A stretch of DNA of 64,000 nt from an uncultured Agromyces sp. (GCA_913053875.1 CAJXGN010000007.1:140189-204188); one strand, 5' to 3'; shown: positions 1 to 9,268, counted from the first letter of the stretch. Notes: a model not told the origin generated them from the letters alone. Numbers and translations are program-made.

Positions 1-258
1 CAGCGCGGACTCCGAGCTCGCGGTGTCGCCCGAGAGGTCGGCCGGCCGGTCGATGACCTCGGCGCCGGCGGCCTCGGCGGTGGCGGCGATCTCGGCGTCG
101 TCGGTGGAGACGACCACGAGGTCGACGGATGCCGCGGCGAGCGCCGCGCGCACCGCGCGCGCCACGAGGGGCACGCCCGCGACCTCGCGCAGGTTCTTGC
201 CGGGCACGCCCTTCGAGCCCCCGCGTGCGGGGATGACGGCGATCACCTCGTGGGGCAT
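1..258 (-). CDS. neuA: Acylneuraminate cytidylyltransferase (NeuA-like), N-terminal part
   Basis: Partial gene: the start codon (ATG, complement of 256-258) is in the window and the 3' part runs off the left edge, leaving 86 codons. The N-terminus carries the nucleotide-binding signature of CMP-sialic-acid synthetases, IPARGGSKGVPGKNL (about residues 9-23), followed by a VVSTDD segment. The family activates nonulosonic acids (sialic, legionaminic or pseudaminic acid) with CTP for surface glycans; which sugar is used here cannot be told from this fragment. A TAGCCT -10 element six bases before the ATG suggests a leaderless transcript, divergent from the TSUP gene. Confidence 0.85.
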   Translation of the reverse strand, partial: MPHEVIAVIPARGGSKGVPGKNLREVAGVPLVARAVRAALAAASVDLVVVSTDDAEIAATAEAAGAEVIDRPADLSGDTASSESAL

Positions 259-264
259 GTCGCG

Positions 265-270
265 AGGCTA
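265..270 (-). promoter_or_regulatory. -10 element (TAGCCT) of leaderless neuA-like gene
   Basis: On the minus strand TAGCCT ends six bases before the neuA-like ATG at 258. This is the spacing at which transcription would begin at or next to the start codon, and no Shine-Dalgarno sequence is present. No clear -35 box is seen. Confidence 0.5.
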
Positions 271-351
271 GGTTCGCGAACTTGCGCCCGGATGAGCGCA
301 GGGTGAACTGCGCGGGCGCGTCCGGTGAACGGACCACCACGTGCGCACGGC

Positions 352-357
352 TACGGT
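352..357 (+). promoter_or_regulatory. -10 element (TACGGT) of leaderless TSUP gene
   Basis: TACGGT ends seven bases before GTG at 365. The match to the TANNNT / 6-7 nt / start-codon pattern seen repeatedly in this window is the main reason for choosing 365 rather than the in-frame GTG at 341 as the start. Confidence 0.45.
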
Positions 358-364
358 GGAACCC

Positions 365-1105
365 GTGCCCGACCTGACCGCCCTCGCCTGGGTGCTGCTC
401 GCGTTCTCGGCGTTCATGGTCGGGGTGTCCAAGACCGCGCTGCCCGGTGCGAACACCATCTCGATCGCACTGTTCGCGGCGGTGCTGCCGGCACGGGCCT
501 CGACCGGCGCCCTGCTGCTGCTCCTGATCGTCGGCGACCTGCTCGCGCTCTGGCTCTACCGCCGCCACGCCGACTGGGGCGCGCTGCTGCGACTCGCCCC
601 CGCGGTCGGCGTCGGCATCGTGCTCGGCGTGCTCTTCCTGGCGGTCGCGGACGATGCCTGGGTGCGCCGCGTGATCGCCGTCATCCTGCTGCTCGTGATC
701 GCCTTCACGCTCTGGCGGCGGTGGCGCGCGTCGGCCGACACCCCCACCGGCGGCCGCGCGGCGGCGTGGGGCTACGGCTCGCTCGGCGGGTTCACGACCA
801 TGGTGGCCAACGCGGGCGGCCCCGTGATGACGATGTACTTCCTCGCGTCACGGTTCCCCGTGCAGGCGTTCCTCGGCACGGCCGCGTGGTTCTTCGCGAT
901 CGTGAACCTCGTGAAGGTGCCGTTCTCCGTCGGCCTCGGCATCATCACGCCCGCCACGCTGCTGCTCGACGTCGTGCTCGTGCCCGCGGTGCTCGTCGGC
1001 GGGTTCGTCGGCTGGAACCTCATGAAGCGGATGCCGCAGCTCGTGTTCGAGCGGATCGTGATCGTGCTGACCGTGGCCGGCGCGCTCTACCTGCTGCTCA
1101 TGTAG
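365..1105 (+). CDS. TSUP (TauE/SafE) family anion/sulfite exporter
   Basis: A 246-residue hydrophobic protein with about seven to eight membrane segments in two repeated halves, each opening with a small-residue-rich stretch (GVSKTALPG near the N-terminus, ANAGGPVMTMYF near residue 155). This two-repeat layout is typical of the TauE/SafE/TSUP family, which moves sulfite, sulfoacetate or other sulfur-containing or organic anions across the inner membrane. The substrate cannot be read from sequence. The start is set at GTG 365 because a TANNNT box lies seven bases upstream; an in-frame GTG at 341 would add eight residues. It stands alone, convergent with folD. Confidence 0.85.
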   Translation: MPDLTALAWVLLAFSAFMVGVSKTALPGANTISIALFAAVLPARASTGALLLLLIVGDLLALWLYRRHADWGALLRLAPAVGVGIVLGVLFLAVADDAWVRRVIAVILLLVIAFTLWRRWRASADTPTGGRAAAWGYGSLGGFTTMVANAGGPVMTMYFLASRFPVQAFLGTAAWFFAIVNLVKVPFSVGLGIITPATLLLDVVLVPAVLVGGFVGWNLMKRMPQLVFERIVIVLTVAGALYLLLM

Positions 1106-1127
1106 CGGAGCATCCGCAGCTCCCGGC

Positions 1128-2009
1128 TCAGCGCAGGCGCAGCTCGGCCGCCTTCACCACGTTCGCGAGCAGCATCGCCCGGGTCATCGGCCCCACGCCG
1201 CCGGGATTCGGCGAGAGGTGCCCGGCGACCTCGGCGACCGCGGGGTCGACGTCGCCCGTGAGCCGGCCCTTGCCGGTCTCCTCGTCCTGCACGCGCGTGA
1301 TGCCCACGTCGAGCACCGCCGCGCCGGGCCGGATCCACTCGGGCTTCACGAGGTGCGGCACGCCGACGGCGGCCACGACGATGTCCGCCCTGCGCACCTC
1401 GGCGGCCAGGTCGGCCGTGCGCGAGTGCGTGAGGGTCACCGTGGCATCCAGCCCCTTGCGGGTGAACAGGAGCCCGAGCGGGCGGCCGACCGTGAGGCCG
1501 CGGCCGATCACGACGACGTTGCGACCGCGGATCGGCACGTCGTAGCGCTGCAGCATCTCGACGATGCCCGCGGGCGTGCACGGCAGCGGCGACTGCAGCT
1601 CGCCCTCGATGCCGAGCACCAGCCGGCCGAGGTTGGTCGGATGCAGGCCGTCGGCGTCCTTGTCGGGGTCGATGAGCTCGAGCATGGCGTTCTCGTCGTG
1701 CCCGGGCGGCAGCGGCAACTGCACGATGTAGCCGGTGACCTCGCGCGCCGAGTTCAGGTCGTCGATGGCGGCGCGCACGTCGGCCGACGTGGCCGCCGCC
1801 GGCAGGTCGATGCGGATCGACTCGATGCCGACCTCGGCGCAGTCGCGGTGCTTGCCGGCGACGTACGAGCGCGAGCCGGGGTCGTCGCCGACGAGCAGCG
1901 TGCCGAGGCCGGGCACGACGCCGTTGGCCCGCAGGTCGTCGATGCGCGTGCGCAGCTCGTTCTTGATCGCGGTCGCCGTGGCGACCCCGTCGAGCCTGAT
2001 CGCGGTCAT
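1128..2009 (-). CDS. folD: Bifunctional methylene-THF dehydrogenase/cyclohydrolase FolD
   Basis: Encodes 293 residues, the usual FolD length. It interconverts 5,10-methylene-THF, 5,10-methenyl-THF and 10-formyl-THF in the cytosol, using NADP in most bacteria. Visible family motifs are VQLPLPPG (about residue 98), [11 protein letters not shown], the Rossmann segment [12 protein letters not shown] (about residues 155-166) and the C-terminal [10 protein letters not shown]. Start ATG 2009 lies four bases after the glyA stop, so the two genes form an operon and are probably translationally coupled. As the second gene of a ZTP-riboswitch operon it should be induced when 10-formyl-THF runs short. 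Confidence 0.97.
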   Translation of the reverse strand: MTAIRLDGVATATAIKNELRTRIDDLRANGVVPGLGTLLVGDDPGSRSYVAGKHRDCAEVGIESIRIDLPAAATSADVRAAIDDLNSAREVTGYIVQLPLPPGHDENAMLELIDPDKDADGLHPTNLGRLVLGIEGELQSPLPCTPAGIVEMLQRYDVPIRGRNVVVIGRGLTVGRPLGLLFTRKGLDATVTLTHSRTADLAAEVRRADIVVAAVGVPHLVKPEWIRPGAAVLDVGITRVQDEETGKGRLTGDVDPAVAEVAGHLSPNPGGVGPMTRAMLLANVVKAAELRLR

Positions 2010-2013
2010 GCGT

Positions 2014-3288
2014 CTACTGCTCGAGGCCCGGGTACAGCGGGAACTGCGCGGTGAGCGCCTCGACGCGTGCGCGCAGCGGCGCGACGTCGGCACCCGGCTT
2101 CAGCGCCTCGGCGATCACGTCGGCGACCTCGGTGAACTCCGCGTCGCCGAAGCCCCGGGTCGCGAGCGCCGGCGTGCCGATGCGCAGGCCCGAGGTGATC
2201 ATCGGCGGGCGCGGGTCGAACGGCACCGCGTTGCGGTTCACGGTGATGAGTGCCGAGTGCAGGATGTCCTCGGCCTGCTGACCGTCGAGCTCGGAGGTGC
2301 GCAGGTCGGCGAGCACGAGGTGCACGTCGGTGCCGCCGGTGAGCACGTCGACGCCCGCCGCGCGCGAGTCGTCGGCCGTGAGTCGATCGGCGAGGATCTG
2401 CGCACCGCGGATGGTGCGCGCCTGCCGGTCGACGAACTCCTCGGACGCGGCGATCTTGAACGCGGTCGCCTTCGCGGCGATGGCGTGCATGAGCGGGCCG
2501 CCCTGCTGGCCCGGGAACACGTTCGAGTTGAGCTTGCGGGCGAGCTCGGTGTCGCGGCTCACGATGAAGCCCGAGCGCGGGCCGCCGATGGTCTTGTGCA
2601 CGGTCGACGAGACGACGTCGGCGTGCGGCACGGGCGACGGGTGGAGGCCCACGGCCACGAGGCCGGCGAAGTGCGCCATGTCGACCCACAGCTTCGCGCC
2701 GACCTCGTCGGCGATCGCGCGGAACGCGGCGAAGTCGAGCTGGCGCGGGTAGGCCGACCAGCCGGCGATGATGACCTGCGGCCTGTGCTCGAGCGCCTTG
2801 TCGCGCACGACGTCCATGTCGACGAGGAAGGTCTCGGGGTCGACGCCGTAGGAGACGGCGTTGTAGAGCTTGCCCGAGAAGTTCAGCTTCATGCCGTGCG
2901 TGAGGTGGCCGCCGTGTGCCAGCTCGAGGCCGAGGATGGTGTCGCCGGGGGTGGCGATGGCCGACAGCACGGCGGCGTTCGCGCTCGCGCCCGAGTGCGG
3001 CTGCACGTTCGCGTACTCGGCGCCGAACAGCGACTTCGCGCGGTCGATGGCGAGCTGCTCGGCGACGTCGACGTACTCGCAGCCGCCGTAGTAGCGGCGG
3101 CCCGGGTAGCCCTCGGCGTACTTGTTCGTGAGCACCGAGCCCTGCGACTGCAGCACCGAGACGGGCACGAAGTTCTCGCTCGCGATCATCTCGAGGTACT
3201 CGCGCTGGCGGCCCAGCTCCTGCTCGAGGACGGCGGCGATCTCGGGGTCGACGACCTCGAGCGGCTGGTTGAAGACGGACTCTGCCAA
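2014..3288 (-). CDS. glyA: Serine hydroxymethyltransferase GlyA
   Basis: A PLP enzyme converting serine plus THF to glycine plus 5,10-methylene-THF, the main one-carbon entry. The product is about 424 residues with [22 protein letters not shown] near the N-terminus (active-site and dimer loop; quoted in part as [13 protein letters not shown]) and the PLP-lysine motif [14 protein letters not shown] place the start at TTG 3288 because AAGGAG sits six bases upstream; an in-frame ATG at 3303 would include that ribosome binding site in the coding region and add five residues. It heads a glyA-folD operon whose leader contains a ZTP riboswitch, so its expression is likely tied to purine and folate status. 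Confidence 0.96.
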   Translation of the reverse strand: MAESVFNQPLEVVDPEIAAVLEQELGRQREYLEMIASENFVPVSVLQSQGSVLTNKYAEGYPGRRYYGGCEYVDVAEQLAIDRAKSLFGAEYANVQPHSGASANAAVLSAIATPGDTILGLELAHGGHLTHGMKLNFSGKLYNAVSYGVDPETFLVDMDVVRDKALEHRPQVIIAGWSAYPRQLDFAAFRAIADEVGAKLWVDMAHFAGLVAVGLHPSPVPHADVVSSTVHKTIGGPRSGFIVSRDTELARKLNSNVFPGQQGGPLMHAIAAKATAFKIAASEEFVDRQARTIRGAQILADRLTADDSRAAGVDVLTGGTDVHLVLADLRTSELDGQQAEDILHSALITVNRNAVPFDPRPPMITSGLRIGTPALATRGFGDAEFTEVADVIAEALKPGADVAPLRARVEALTAQFPLYPGLEQ

Positions 3289-3360
3289 GGCTGGCTCCTT
3301 CATGACACGCGGACCTGGTGGTGGGTGCTGCCGCGGCGACTCGCGCCGAGGCATCCGCTC

Positions 3361-3437
3361 CGGCCCAGGCGAACGGTCGGATGCGTGCCAGTCGCTCCCC
3401 GGTGGTCACCCACCTCAACGCCAGTCGCGACGAGTGT
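3361..3437 (-). ncRNA. ZTP riboswitch (pfl motif) upstream of glyA-folD
   Basis: Read on the minus strand, the glyA leader has the conserved blocks of the pfl/ZTP aptamer in order: CGCGACTGGCG (about 3431-3419), a short G-rich hairpin closed by GGTGG and CCACC, then CCGGGGAGCGAC, and the terminal CCG...CGCCTGGGC block ending near 3361. These blocks are hallmarks of riboswitches that bind ZTP/ZMP, the purine-pathway intermediates that accumulate when 10-formyl-THF is limiting. Known pfl RNAs commonly precede folD, glyA and purH. A small stem (CGGCG/CGCCG, about 3349-3335) lies between aptamer and gene and could be part of the expression platform. Confidence 0.88.
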
Positions 3438-3506
3438 CAGCATAGCAACGGATGCCCCGGGGAACCGGGGCGCAGGCCCTCCCGTTCCGCGGCGTGACGT
3501 GGGACA

Positions 3507-3528
3507 ATGGTAAGGATTCCTGACTAAT
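3507..3528. promoter_or_regulatory. Imperfect palindrome upstream of GH20 gene, possible ROK operator
   Basis: The sequence GGTAAGGATTCCTGACTAA forms an imperfect inverted repeat (GTAAGG / CCTGAC arms around ATT). Its reverse complement has the half-sites TTAGTnA and CCTTAC, which also occur in the perfect palindrome at 24061-24087 in front of the ROK repressor. It sits about 20 bases before the hexosaminidase start. Control by the ROK repressor of this window is an inference from the shared half-sites. Confidence 0.4.
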
Positions 3529-3546
3529 TCGAACGGATGCCCCGCC

Positions 3547-5058
3547 ATGCCGCACCCCGCGATCATTCCCGCACCGGTCTCGCTCGAGGCGCCCGACGAC
3601 CGGGAGCCGTTCGTGCTGCGGCCCGGCGCGCGGATCGTCGCCGACGGGGACGGCGCGCGCGAGGTCGCGGAGGTGCTCGCCGAGCTGCTGCGGCCGGCGA
3701 CCGGGACGGCACCCGCCATCGCGGACGATGGCGACGCTCGGGACGGCGACGTCGTGCTCGCCATCGACGGCCAGGGCGACCCGGAGTCGTACCGGCTCGA
3801 CGTCGACTCCGGTGGGATCCGCCTCTCCTCCCCCGGAGCCGCCGGACTGTTCTTCGGCGTGCAGACGCTGCGCCAGCTGCTGCCGGTCGGGCTCGAGGCA
3901 TCCGCCGGCCCCCTCGCAGTCACCGCACCGGCCGTGCGCATCGCCGATGCCCCGCGCTTCGCGTACCGCGGGGTGATGCTCGACGTCGCCCGCCGCTTCT
4001 TCCCGGTCGAGGAGGTGCTGCGCCTCATCGACGAGATCGCGCTCGTCAAGGCCAATCACCTGCACCTGCACCTGACCGACGACCAGGGCTGGCGCATCGC
4101 CGTCGACGCGTACCCCGCGCTCACCGGCGTGGGCGCCTCGACCTCGGTCGACGGGCGCGGCGGCGGGCACTACACCGCAGCCGACTACGCGCGCATCGTC
4201 GCCCACGCGGCATCCCGCCACCTCACCGTCGTGCCCGAGATCGACCTGCCCGGCCACACCCACGCGGCCCTCACCGCGGTTCCCGAGCTGAACCCCGACG
4301 GCGTCGCACCCGCCCCCTACGAGGGCGTCGAGGTGGGGTTCTCGGGCCTCGACCCGCACGCGCCCGCCACCTGGACCTTCGCCCGGCGCGTGCTCGGCGA
4401 GGTCGCGGCGATGACGCCCGGACCGTACCTGCACATCGGCGGTGACGAGACCCTCTCGACGAGCGAGGCCGACTACCTCGCCTTCGTCGCGCGCGCGACC
4501 GCGATCGCCGCGGGCACCGGCAAGACCGTGATCGGCTGGCACGAGCTCGGCAGGTCGCGCGAGCTGCCGGCGGGCACGATCGGGCAGTACTGGAGCTGGA
4601 CCACCCCGCAGGACGACTCGGCCGAGCGCACGCGGTCGTTCGTGGCGCAGGGCGGCCGGGTCATCCTCTCCCCCTCCGACGTGGCGTACCTCGACATCTC
4701 GTACCCCGACGGCGGCGACGGCCCCGACGGGCGACCGCTCGGGCAGGACTGGGCCGACGGGCCGACCTCGCTCGCCGACTCCTACGGGTGGGACCCCTCC
4801 CGCATCGTGCCGGGGCTCGACGAGCACGACATCCTCGGCATCGAGGCGCCGCTCTGGACCGAGACCGTCACGAGCCTCGCCGAGGCGGAGTGGCTGCTCT
4901 TCCCGCGCCTCGCGGCGGTCGCCGAGCTCGCCTGGTCGCCCGCGTCGACCGAGCGCGACCTCTCGGAGTTCGAGGACCGGTTGGACGCCTTCGGCGTCCG
5001 GCTCGCCGCCCTCGGCGTGGCTTGCGGCGGGGCGGCGACCGCATCGACCGAGGCATAG
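3547..5058 (+). CDS. Beta-N-acetylhexosaminidase, GH20
   Basis: Predicted to release terminal GlcNAc (or GalNAc) from chito-oligosaccharides or glycans. The 503-residue protein has an N-terminal GH20b-like domain (residues about 1-125) and the GH20 barrel from about residue 137 (FAYRGVMLDVARRFF). It shows HLHLHLTDDQGWR, PEIDLPGHTHAA and the catalytic Asp-Glu pair in HIGGDET (about residues 297-303), plus the later aromatic pocket residues GWHE and YWSW. No signal peptide is visible, so it probably acts in the cytosol on imported oligosaccharides. nagA follows after 10 bases, and an imperfect palindrome just upstream may bind the amino-sugar ROK repressor. Confidence 0.93.
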   Translation: MPHPAIIPAPVSLEAPDDREPFVLRPGARIVADGDGAREVAEVLAELLRPATGTAPAIADDGDARDGDVVLAIDGQGDPESYRLDVDSGGIRLSSPGAAGLFFGVQTLRQLLPVGLEASAGPLAVTAPAVRIADAPRFAYRGVMLDVARRFFPVEEVLRLIDEIALVKANHLHLHLTDDQGWRIAVDAYPALTGVGASTSVDGRGGGHYTAADYARIVAHAASRHLTVVPEIDLPGHTHAALTAVPELNPDGVAPAPYEGVEVGFSGLDPHAPATWTFARRVLGEVAAMTPGPYLHIGGDETLSTSEADYLAFVARATAIAAGTGKTVIGWHELGRSRELPAGTIGQYWSWTTPQDDSAERTRSFVAQGGRVILSPSDVAYLDISYPDGGDGPDGRPLGQDWADGPTSLADSYGWDPSRIVPGLDEHDILGIEAPLWTETVTSLAEAEWLLFPRLAAVAELAWSPASTERDLSEFEDRLDAFGVRLAALGVACGGAATASTEA

Positions 5059-5068
5059 GGTGGGCCGC

Positions 5069-6232
5069 GTGAGCACCGTCATCCACTCCGCCCGTCGCGC
5101 CGGCTCGGGCGACGTCGTCGTCGACGCCTGGGTGCGCTTCGACGACGGTCTCGTCACCGGCACGGGTCGCGGCGACGGCTGGCGCGAGCTCGCCGACGAG
5201 CAGACCGAGGTTGTGGATGCCGCGGGGCGCTGGCTCGTACCCGGGTTCGTCGACATCCACTGCCACGGCGCCGGCGGCGCATCGGTCGACGACGGCCCCG
5301 ACGCGATCCGCACCGCGTTCGGCGTGCACCGACGCCACGGCGCGACCCGCAGCGTGGCCTCGCTCGTCACCGCCCCGATCGACGATCTCGTCACGCGCGT
5401 GGGCGTCGTCCGCGACGCCGTGCGCACCGATCAGCGCGTGCTCGGCAGCCACCTCGAGGGCCCGTTCTTGGCCCCCGAGTACCGCGGCGCGCACGACCCC
5501 TCGTCGCTCGTCACTCCGGACGCCGCCTCCGTCGAGCGCCTGCTCGATGCCGCCGACGGCACGCTGCGCATGGTCACCCTCGCGCCCGAACTGCCGGGGG
5601 CGCTCGACGCCGTGCGGCGCTTCGTCGCCGCCGACGTCACCGTCGCGGTCGGCCACACGGCCGCCACGTTCGACCAGGCGCTCGCGGCGTTCGATGCGGG
5701 CGCGAGCGTGCTCACCCACGCGTTCAACGCGATGCCGGGCGTGCACCACCGCGCGCCCGGGCCCGTCGCCGCCGCGATGCGCGAATCGCACGTGACCCTC
5801 GAGATCGTCAACGACGGCGTGCACGTGCACCCCGAGGTCGTGCGGCTGGCGTTCCTCGGTGCGCCCGGCCGGGTCGCCCTCGTGACCGACGCCATGTCGG
5901 CCACCGGCATCGGCGACGGCGAGACGACGCTCGGCGGCCTCGACGTCGACGTGACCGACGGCGTCGCTCGGCTGCGCTCGAACGGCGCGATCGCCGGCTC
6001 GACCCTCACGCTCGACGAGGCCGTGCGCCGCACCGTGCTCGATTGCCGCATCGACCCGGTGCAGGCGATCGACGCGGCCACCGTCGCACCCGCGGCGGCG
6101 ATCGGCCGGGCGGTCGACCTCGGGCGACTGGAACCGGGCTGCGCGGCCGACGCGGTGCTGCTCGACGACGCGCTGCGGGTCGTACAGGTGGTCAGCGGGG
6201 GGCATCCGCTCGACCGACCCGGCGAGCGGTGA
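5069..6232 (+). CDS. nagA: N-acetylglucosamine-6-phosphate deacetylase NagA
   Basis: Removes the acetyl group of GlcNAc-6-phosphate to give glucosamine-6-phosphate, the substrate of NagB. The 387-residue amidohydrolase-fold protein shows the metal motif DIHCHG (about residue 62), HLEGPFL, VGHTAAT, THAFNAM and the catalytic aspartate region VTDAMSATG. The start GTG 5069 is preceded by AGGGTGG at good spacing; GTG 5060 is an in-frame alternative. It follows the GH20 gene by 10 bases and is surely co-transcribed with it. Together with the operon at 16-24 kb it completes the GlcNAc catabolic route. Confidence 0.94.
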   Translation: MSTVIHSARRAGSGDVVVDAWVRFDDGLVTGTGRGDGWRELADEQTEVVDAAGRWLVPGFVDIHCHGAGGASVDDGPDAIRTAFGVHRRHGATRSVASLVTAPIDDLVTRVGVVRDAVRTDQRVLGSHLEGPFLAPEYRGAHDPSSLVTPDAASVERLLDAADGTLRMVTLAPELPGALDAVRRFVAADVTVAVGHTAATFDQALAAFDAGASVLTHAFNAMPGVHHRAPGPVAAAMRESHVTLEIVNDGVHVHPEVVRLAFLGAPGRVALVTDAMSATGIGDGETTLGGLDVDVTDGVARLRSNGAIAGSTLTLDEAVRRTVLDCRIDPVQAIDAATVAPAAAIGRAVDLGRLEPGCAADAVLLDDALRVVQVVSGGHPLDRPGER

Positions 6233-6467
6233 CGGGAGGGGCCCGGAGGCGTGTTCCCCATCGCCCCCGAACCCGGCCCGTCGGATCCGCTCCCCCAGCG
6301 GAAACACGCGCTCCCCCCGAGCGGGCCGCGTGCGCCCCTCACCCGAAGAGATGCGAGGGCACGCGTTTCATGACGCGACTGTCGCGAGCGGATTCGACGA
6401 ATCTCTGGTGGAATGGCTGGTACCCGACCCCGCCCGATTCCCCGACCCCGATACCCGAGAGCGCCGC

Positions 6468-8024
6468 GTGAGCCCCCTGATCCCCGCACGCTCGCCGCAG
6501 AAGCAGAGCGACGCACGGCTGGTCGAGCGCGCCCGCGAGGGCGACACGGACGCGTTCGGGGAGCTCTTCCGCCGCCACGCCGCGGCCGGGGTGACGGTCG
6601 CGCGCTCGTTCAGCTCGCTCGATGCCGAGGACCTCGTCGCCGAGTCGTTCGCCCGCATCTACGACGCCGTGGTCGCGGGCGGCGGGCCGCGCGGCGCGTT
6701 CCGCCCCTACCTGTTCACCACGATCCGCAACACCGCCGCGAGCTGGGGCCGGCGCGACCACGAGCTGCCCGTCGACGACCTCGACCAGCAGCCCGACCCC
6801 GCCACCGACGAGCACGCGGCGCTCAGCGCCCTCGACCGCGGGCTCACGGCCCGCGCGTTCCGCTCGCTGCCCACGCGCTGGCAGGAGGTGCTCTGGTACT
6901 GCGAGGTCGAGCAGATGGCGCCGCGCGAGGTCGCCCCGCTGCTCGGCATGTCGGCCAATGCCACCGCGGCCCTCGCCTATCGGGCTCGCGAGGGCCTCCG
7001 CCAGGCGTGGATCCGCGTGCACCTGCAGGACACCGATCCCGACACCGACTGCGGCTGGACCATCGAACGGCTCGGCACGTACGCGCGCGGCAAGCTCGGC
7101 TCGCGCGAGGTCGACCGGGTCGACGACCACCTCGAGGAGTGCGCGCGCTGCACGATCGTCGCGGTCGAGGCGCACGAGGTCGGCTCACGGCTCGCGATGG
7201 TGCTGCTGCCGCTCAGCGCGGGCGTCACGGGCGCCACGGCCTACGCCGGCTGGCTGCAGGCCGGCGCGCCCGCGACGGTCGTCGCGATGGGCGCCGGCGG
7301 TGCCGCGGGCGGCAGCGCCGTCGGCGGCGCGAACGGCGGCGGGGCGTCCGGCGGCTCGGGCATGTCGGCCGGGGCCATCACGGGTGCCGCCATCGGCACG
7401 GCGGCGGTCGCGGCGACCGTGGTCGCGGCGGTCGCGCTGGGCCCTGCGCTGGTGGGCGAGACGGATGCCTCCGAGGCGGCGCCCGCCGCGGCCGTGGCGG
7501 CCGCCGGGGTCGGAGCGGACGACGACGGCAGCGACGGCGACTCCGCGCCGGGACCGGGCCCGATCGAGGAACTGGTCGAGGCGACGCCCGACGCGAGCGA
7601 CCCGCGCGCGACCGAGGCGCCGGAGGCGACGGACGAACCGGTGGCCGAGCCGCGTGCGGACGAACCGGCGGCCGACGACGCATCCGCGACCGAAGCGCCC
7701 GCCGACGAGACGCCCGACGCGATCGCGCCGCCACCGCCGCCACCGCCGGTCGAGACCGACGACCCGGCCGAGGACGTGCCCGCGTCGGACGTGCCCACCG
7801 TCTCGGTGCAGCTCTCCGGCGGCGTCGTGCACGACCTGGCGCTGAGCGGAACGCCCGGCGCGACCGTCGCGGTGCTGGTCGACGGCCGCATCGCACGCCT
7901 GCTCGTGCTCGACGCCGACGGCACGAGCGAGGTCATCCCGCACTGGATCGTCGGGCCCCGTGCCGAACTGTCGGTCGCCTACCTGGCCGACGGGGTGCTG
8001 GGCACCGTGCTGCCGCTCGGCTGA
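6468..8024 (+). CDS. Sigma-70 family (ECF-like) factor fused to zinc-finger/TM anti-sigma-like tail
   Basis: A 518-residue protein. Residues about 12-85 match sigma region 2 (DAFGELFRRH, EDLVAESFARIYDAV, FRPYLFTTIRNTA), and about 110-160 match region 4 (LPTRWQEVLWYCEVEQMAPREVAPLLGMS, quoted in part). A short H-x3-C-x2-C element follows (HLEECARC, about residue 192), as in zinc-binding anti-sigma domains. Then come a Gly/Ala-rich linker, one membrane span (about residues 304-325), a long Asp/Glu/Pro/Ala-rich low-complexity region and a small C-terminal domain. The layout suggests a membrane-tethered sigma factor whose activity is gated by its own tail. The start GTG 6468 is chosen where homology begins; a longer frame opens at 6330. 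The 3' end overlaps the convergent MFS gene by 46 bases. Confidence 0.8.
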   Translation: MSPLIPARSPQKQSDARLVERAREGDTDAFGELFRRHAAAGVTVARSFSSLDAEDLVAESFARIYDAVVAGGGPRGAFRPYLFTTIRNTAASWGRRDHELPVDDLDQQPDPATDEHAALSALDRGLTARAFRSLPTRWQEVLWYCEVEQMAPREVAPLLGMSANATAALAYRAREGLRQAWIRVHLQDTDPDTDCGWTIERLGTYARGKLGSREVDRVDDHLEECARCTIVAVEAHEVGSRLAMVLLPLSAGVTGATAYAGWLQAGAPATVVAMGAGGAAGGSAVGGANGGGASGGSGMSAGAITGAAIGTAAVAATVVAAVALGPALVGETDASEAAPAAAVAAAGVGADDDGSDGDSAPGPGPIEELVEATPDASDPRATEAPEATDEPVAEPRADEPAADDASATEAPADETPDAIAPPPPPPPVETDDPAEDVPASDVPTVSVQLSGGVVHDLALSGTPGATVAVLVDGRIARLLVLDADGTSEVIPHWIVGPRAELSVAYLADGVLGTVLPLG

Positions 8025-9268
8025 GCCTCGACCCGGCCCGCCCCGCCGCGGCCGGGCCGCGTCCGCAGCACCGGTGCGAGCACCGCGCCGATCGCGCCGA
8101 GCAGCACGATCGCGAATGCGAACGGCAGCGCCGCCACGCCGAAGCCGCCGTAGAGCAGCGCGCCGACCATGGCGCCGCCGCCGATGCCGACGTTGAACGC
8201 GGTCGTGTAGAACGCGCTCGCGACGTCGCGGATGCGCGGCGACGCGCTCTGCAGCAGCCGGGTCTGCAGCAGCGGCGGGATCGCCCCGAACGCGATGCCC
8301 CAGAGCGCGAACGCGGCGAGCGAGAGCACGGCCTGGCCCTGCGCCAGCACGATGCCCACGACCGCCACGGCGGCGACCGACATGGCGCCGACGAGCCCCG
8401 ACGTGGGTCGGCGGCCGAGCACCGAGCCCGCGAGCACGAGGCCGACCGCGCCGGCGATGCCGTACACGAACAGCAGCGGGCCGACGGCGGCCGAGCGCAC
8501 GCCGACCACGTCGGTCAGCAGCGGCGCGACGTAGGTGTAGACCGCGTACTGGCCGGTCATCGTCAGCGCCGTCACGACGCACACCGCGACGATGGCCGGC
8601 ACGGTCGCGTCGCGCAGGGCGGGGCGCCGCTCGGCGGCATCCGCTGCCTCGGACGCAGCCGCGACGGCAGGGCCGTCCGCCGCCGGCAGCACCGCCCGCA
8701 CGAGCAGCGCGCCCACGGCCGTCAGCAGGCCGAGCAGCAGGAACGCGGTGCGCCAGCCGGCCGCCTGGCCGAGCGTGGTCGCGAGCGGCACGCCGAACAC
8801 GAGCGCGAGCGTGCCGCCGCCGAGCACGACCGCGACCGCGCGGCCGACGAGCTCGCGCGGCACGAGCCGGGCGGCGTACGCGGCGACGAGCGCCCAGAAC
8901 ACGCCGTGCGCGAGGCCGCCCACGATGCGCGAGGCGACGACCCACGCGTAGTCGGGCGAGATCGCGGTGAGGAACTGCGCGCTCGCGAGTACGGCGAGCG
9001 CGATCACGAGCAGGCGTCGGCGGCCCATGCGCTGGGTGAGCGCGGTCAGCGGCGCGCTGGTCGCGACGACCGTGAAGGCGAACACGGTGACGAGCAGCCC
9101 GATGGCGGGCTCGCCGACCCGCAGGTCGGCGCTCATCTCGGGCAGGAGACCGGCCGGCAGCATCTCGCCGGTGACGGAGAGGAAGACCGCGGCGCCGAGC
9201 ACGGCGAGCGGGGTCCACGGGAAGGCGCGCGAACGCGCGCGCACGGATACGGATTCGGTGGCAGTCAT
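7979..9268 (-). CDS. MFS drug-efflux-type transporter (DHA1 family)
   Basis: A 429-residue protein with twelve predicted membrane segments and a central charged loop. The loop-2/3 signature of major facilitator proteins is visible as LTQRMGRRRLL (about residues 78-88), and the family's GGGTLALVFGVPLAT motif lies in the fifth segment (antiporter motif C-like). This arrangement fits DHA1 proton-coupled exporters (AraJ/CmlA-like) of drugs or sugars; the substrate is unknown. The ATG at 9268 lacks an obvious Shine-Dalgarno sequence. The 3' end overlaps the sigma-factor gene on the opposite strand, so strong transcription of one could interfere with the other. Confidence 0.88.
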   Translation of the reverse strand: MTATESVSVRARSRAFPWTPLAVLGAAVFLSVTGEMLPAGLLPEMSADLRVGEPAIGLLVTVFAFTVVATSAPLTALTQRMGRRRLLVIALAVLASAQFLTAISPDYAWVVASRIVGGLAHGVFWALVAAYAARLVPRELVGRAVAVVLGGGTLALVFGVPLATTLGQAAGWRTAFLLLGLLTAVGALLVRAVLPAADGPAVAAASEAADAAERRPALRDATVPAIVAVCVVTALTMTGQYAVYTYVAPLLTDVVGVRSAAVGPLLFVYGIAGAVGLVLAGSVLGRRPTSGLVGAMSVAAVAVVGIVLAQGQAVLSLAAFALWGIAFGAIPPLLQTRLLQSASPRIRDVASAFYTTAFNVGIGGGAMVGALLYGGFGVAALPFAFAIVLLGAIGAVLAPVLRTRPGRGGAGRVEAQPSGSTVPSTPSAR

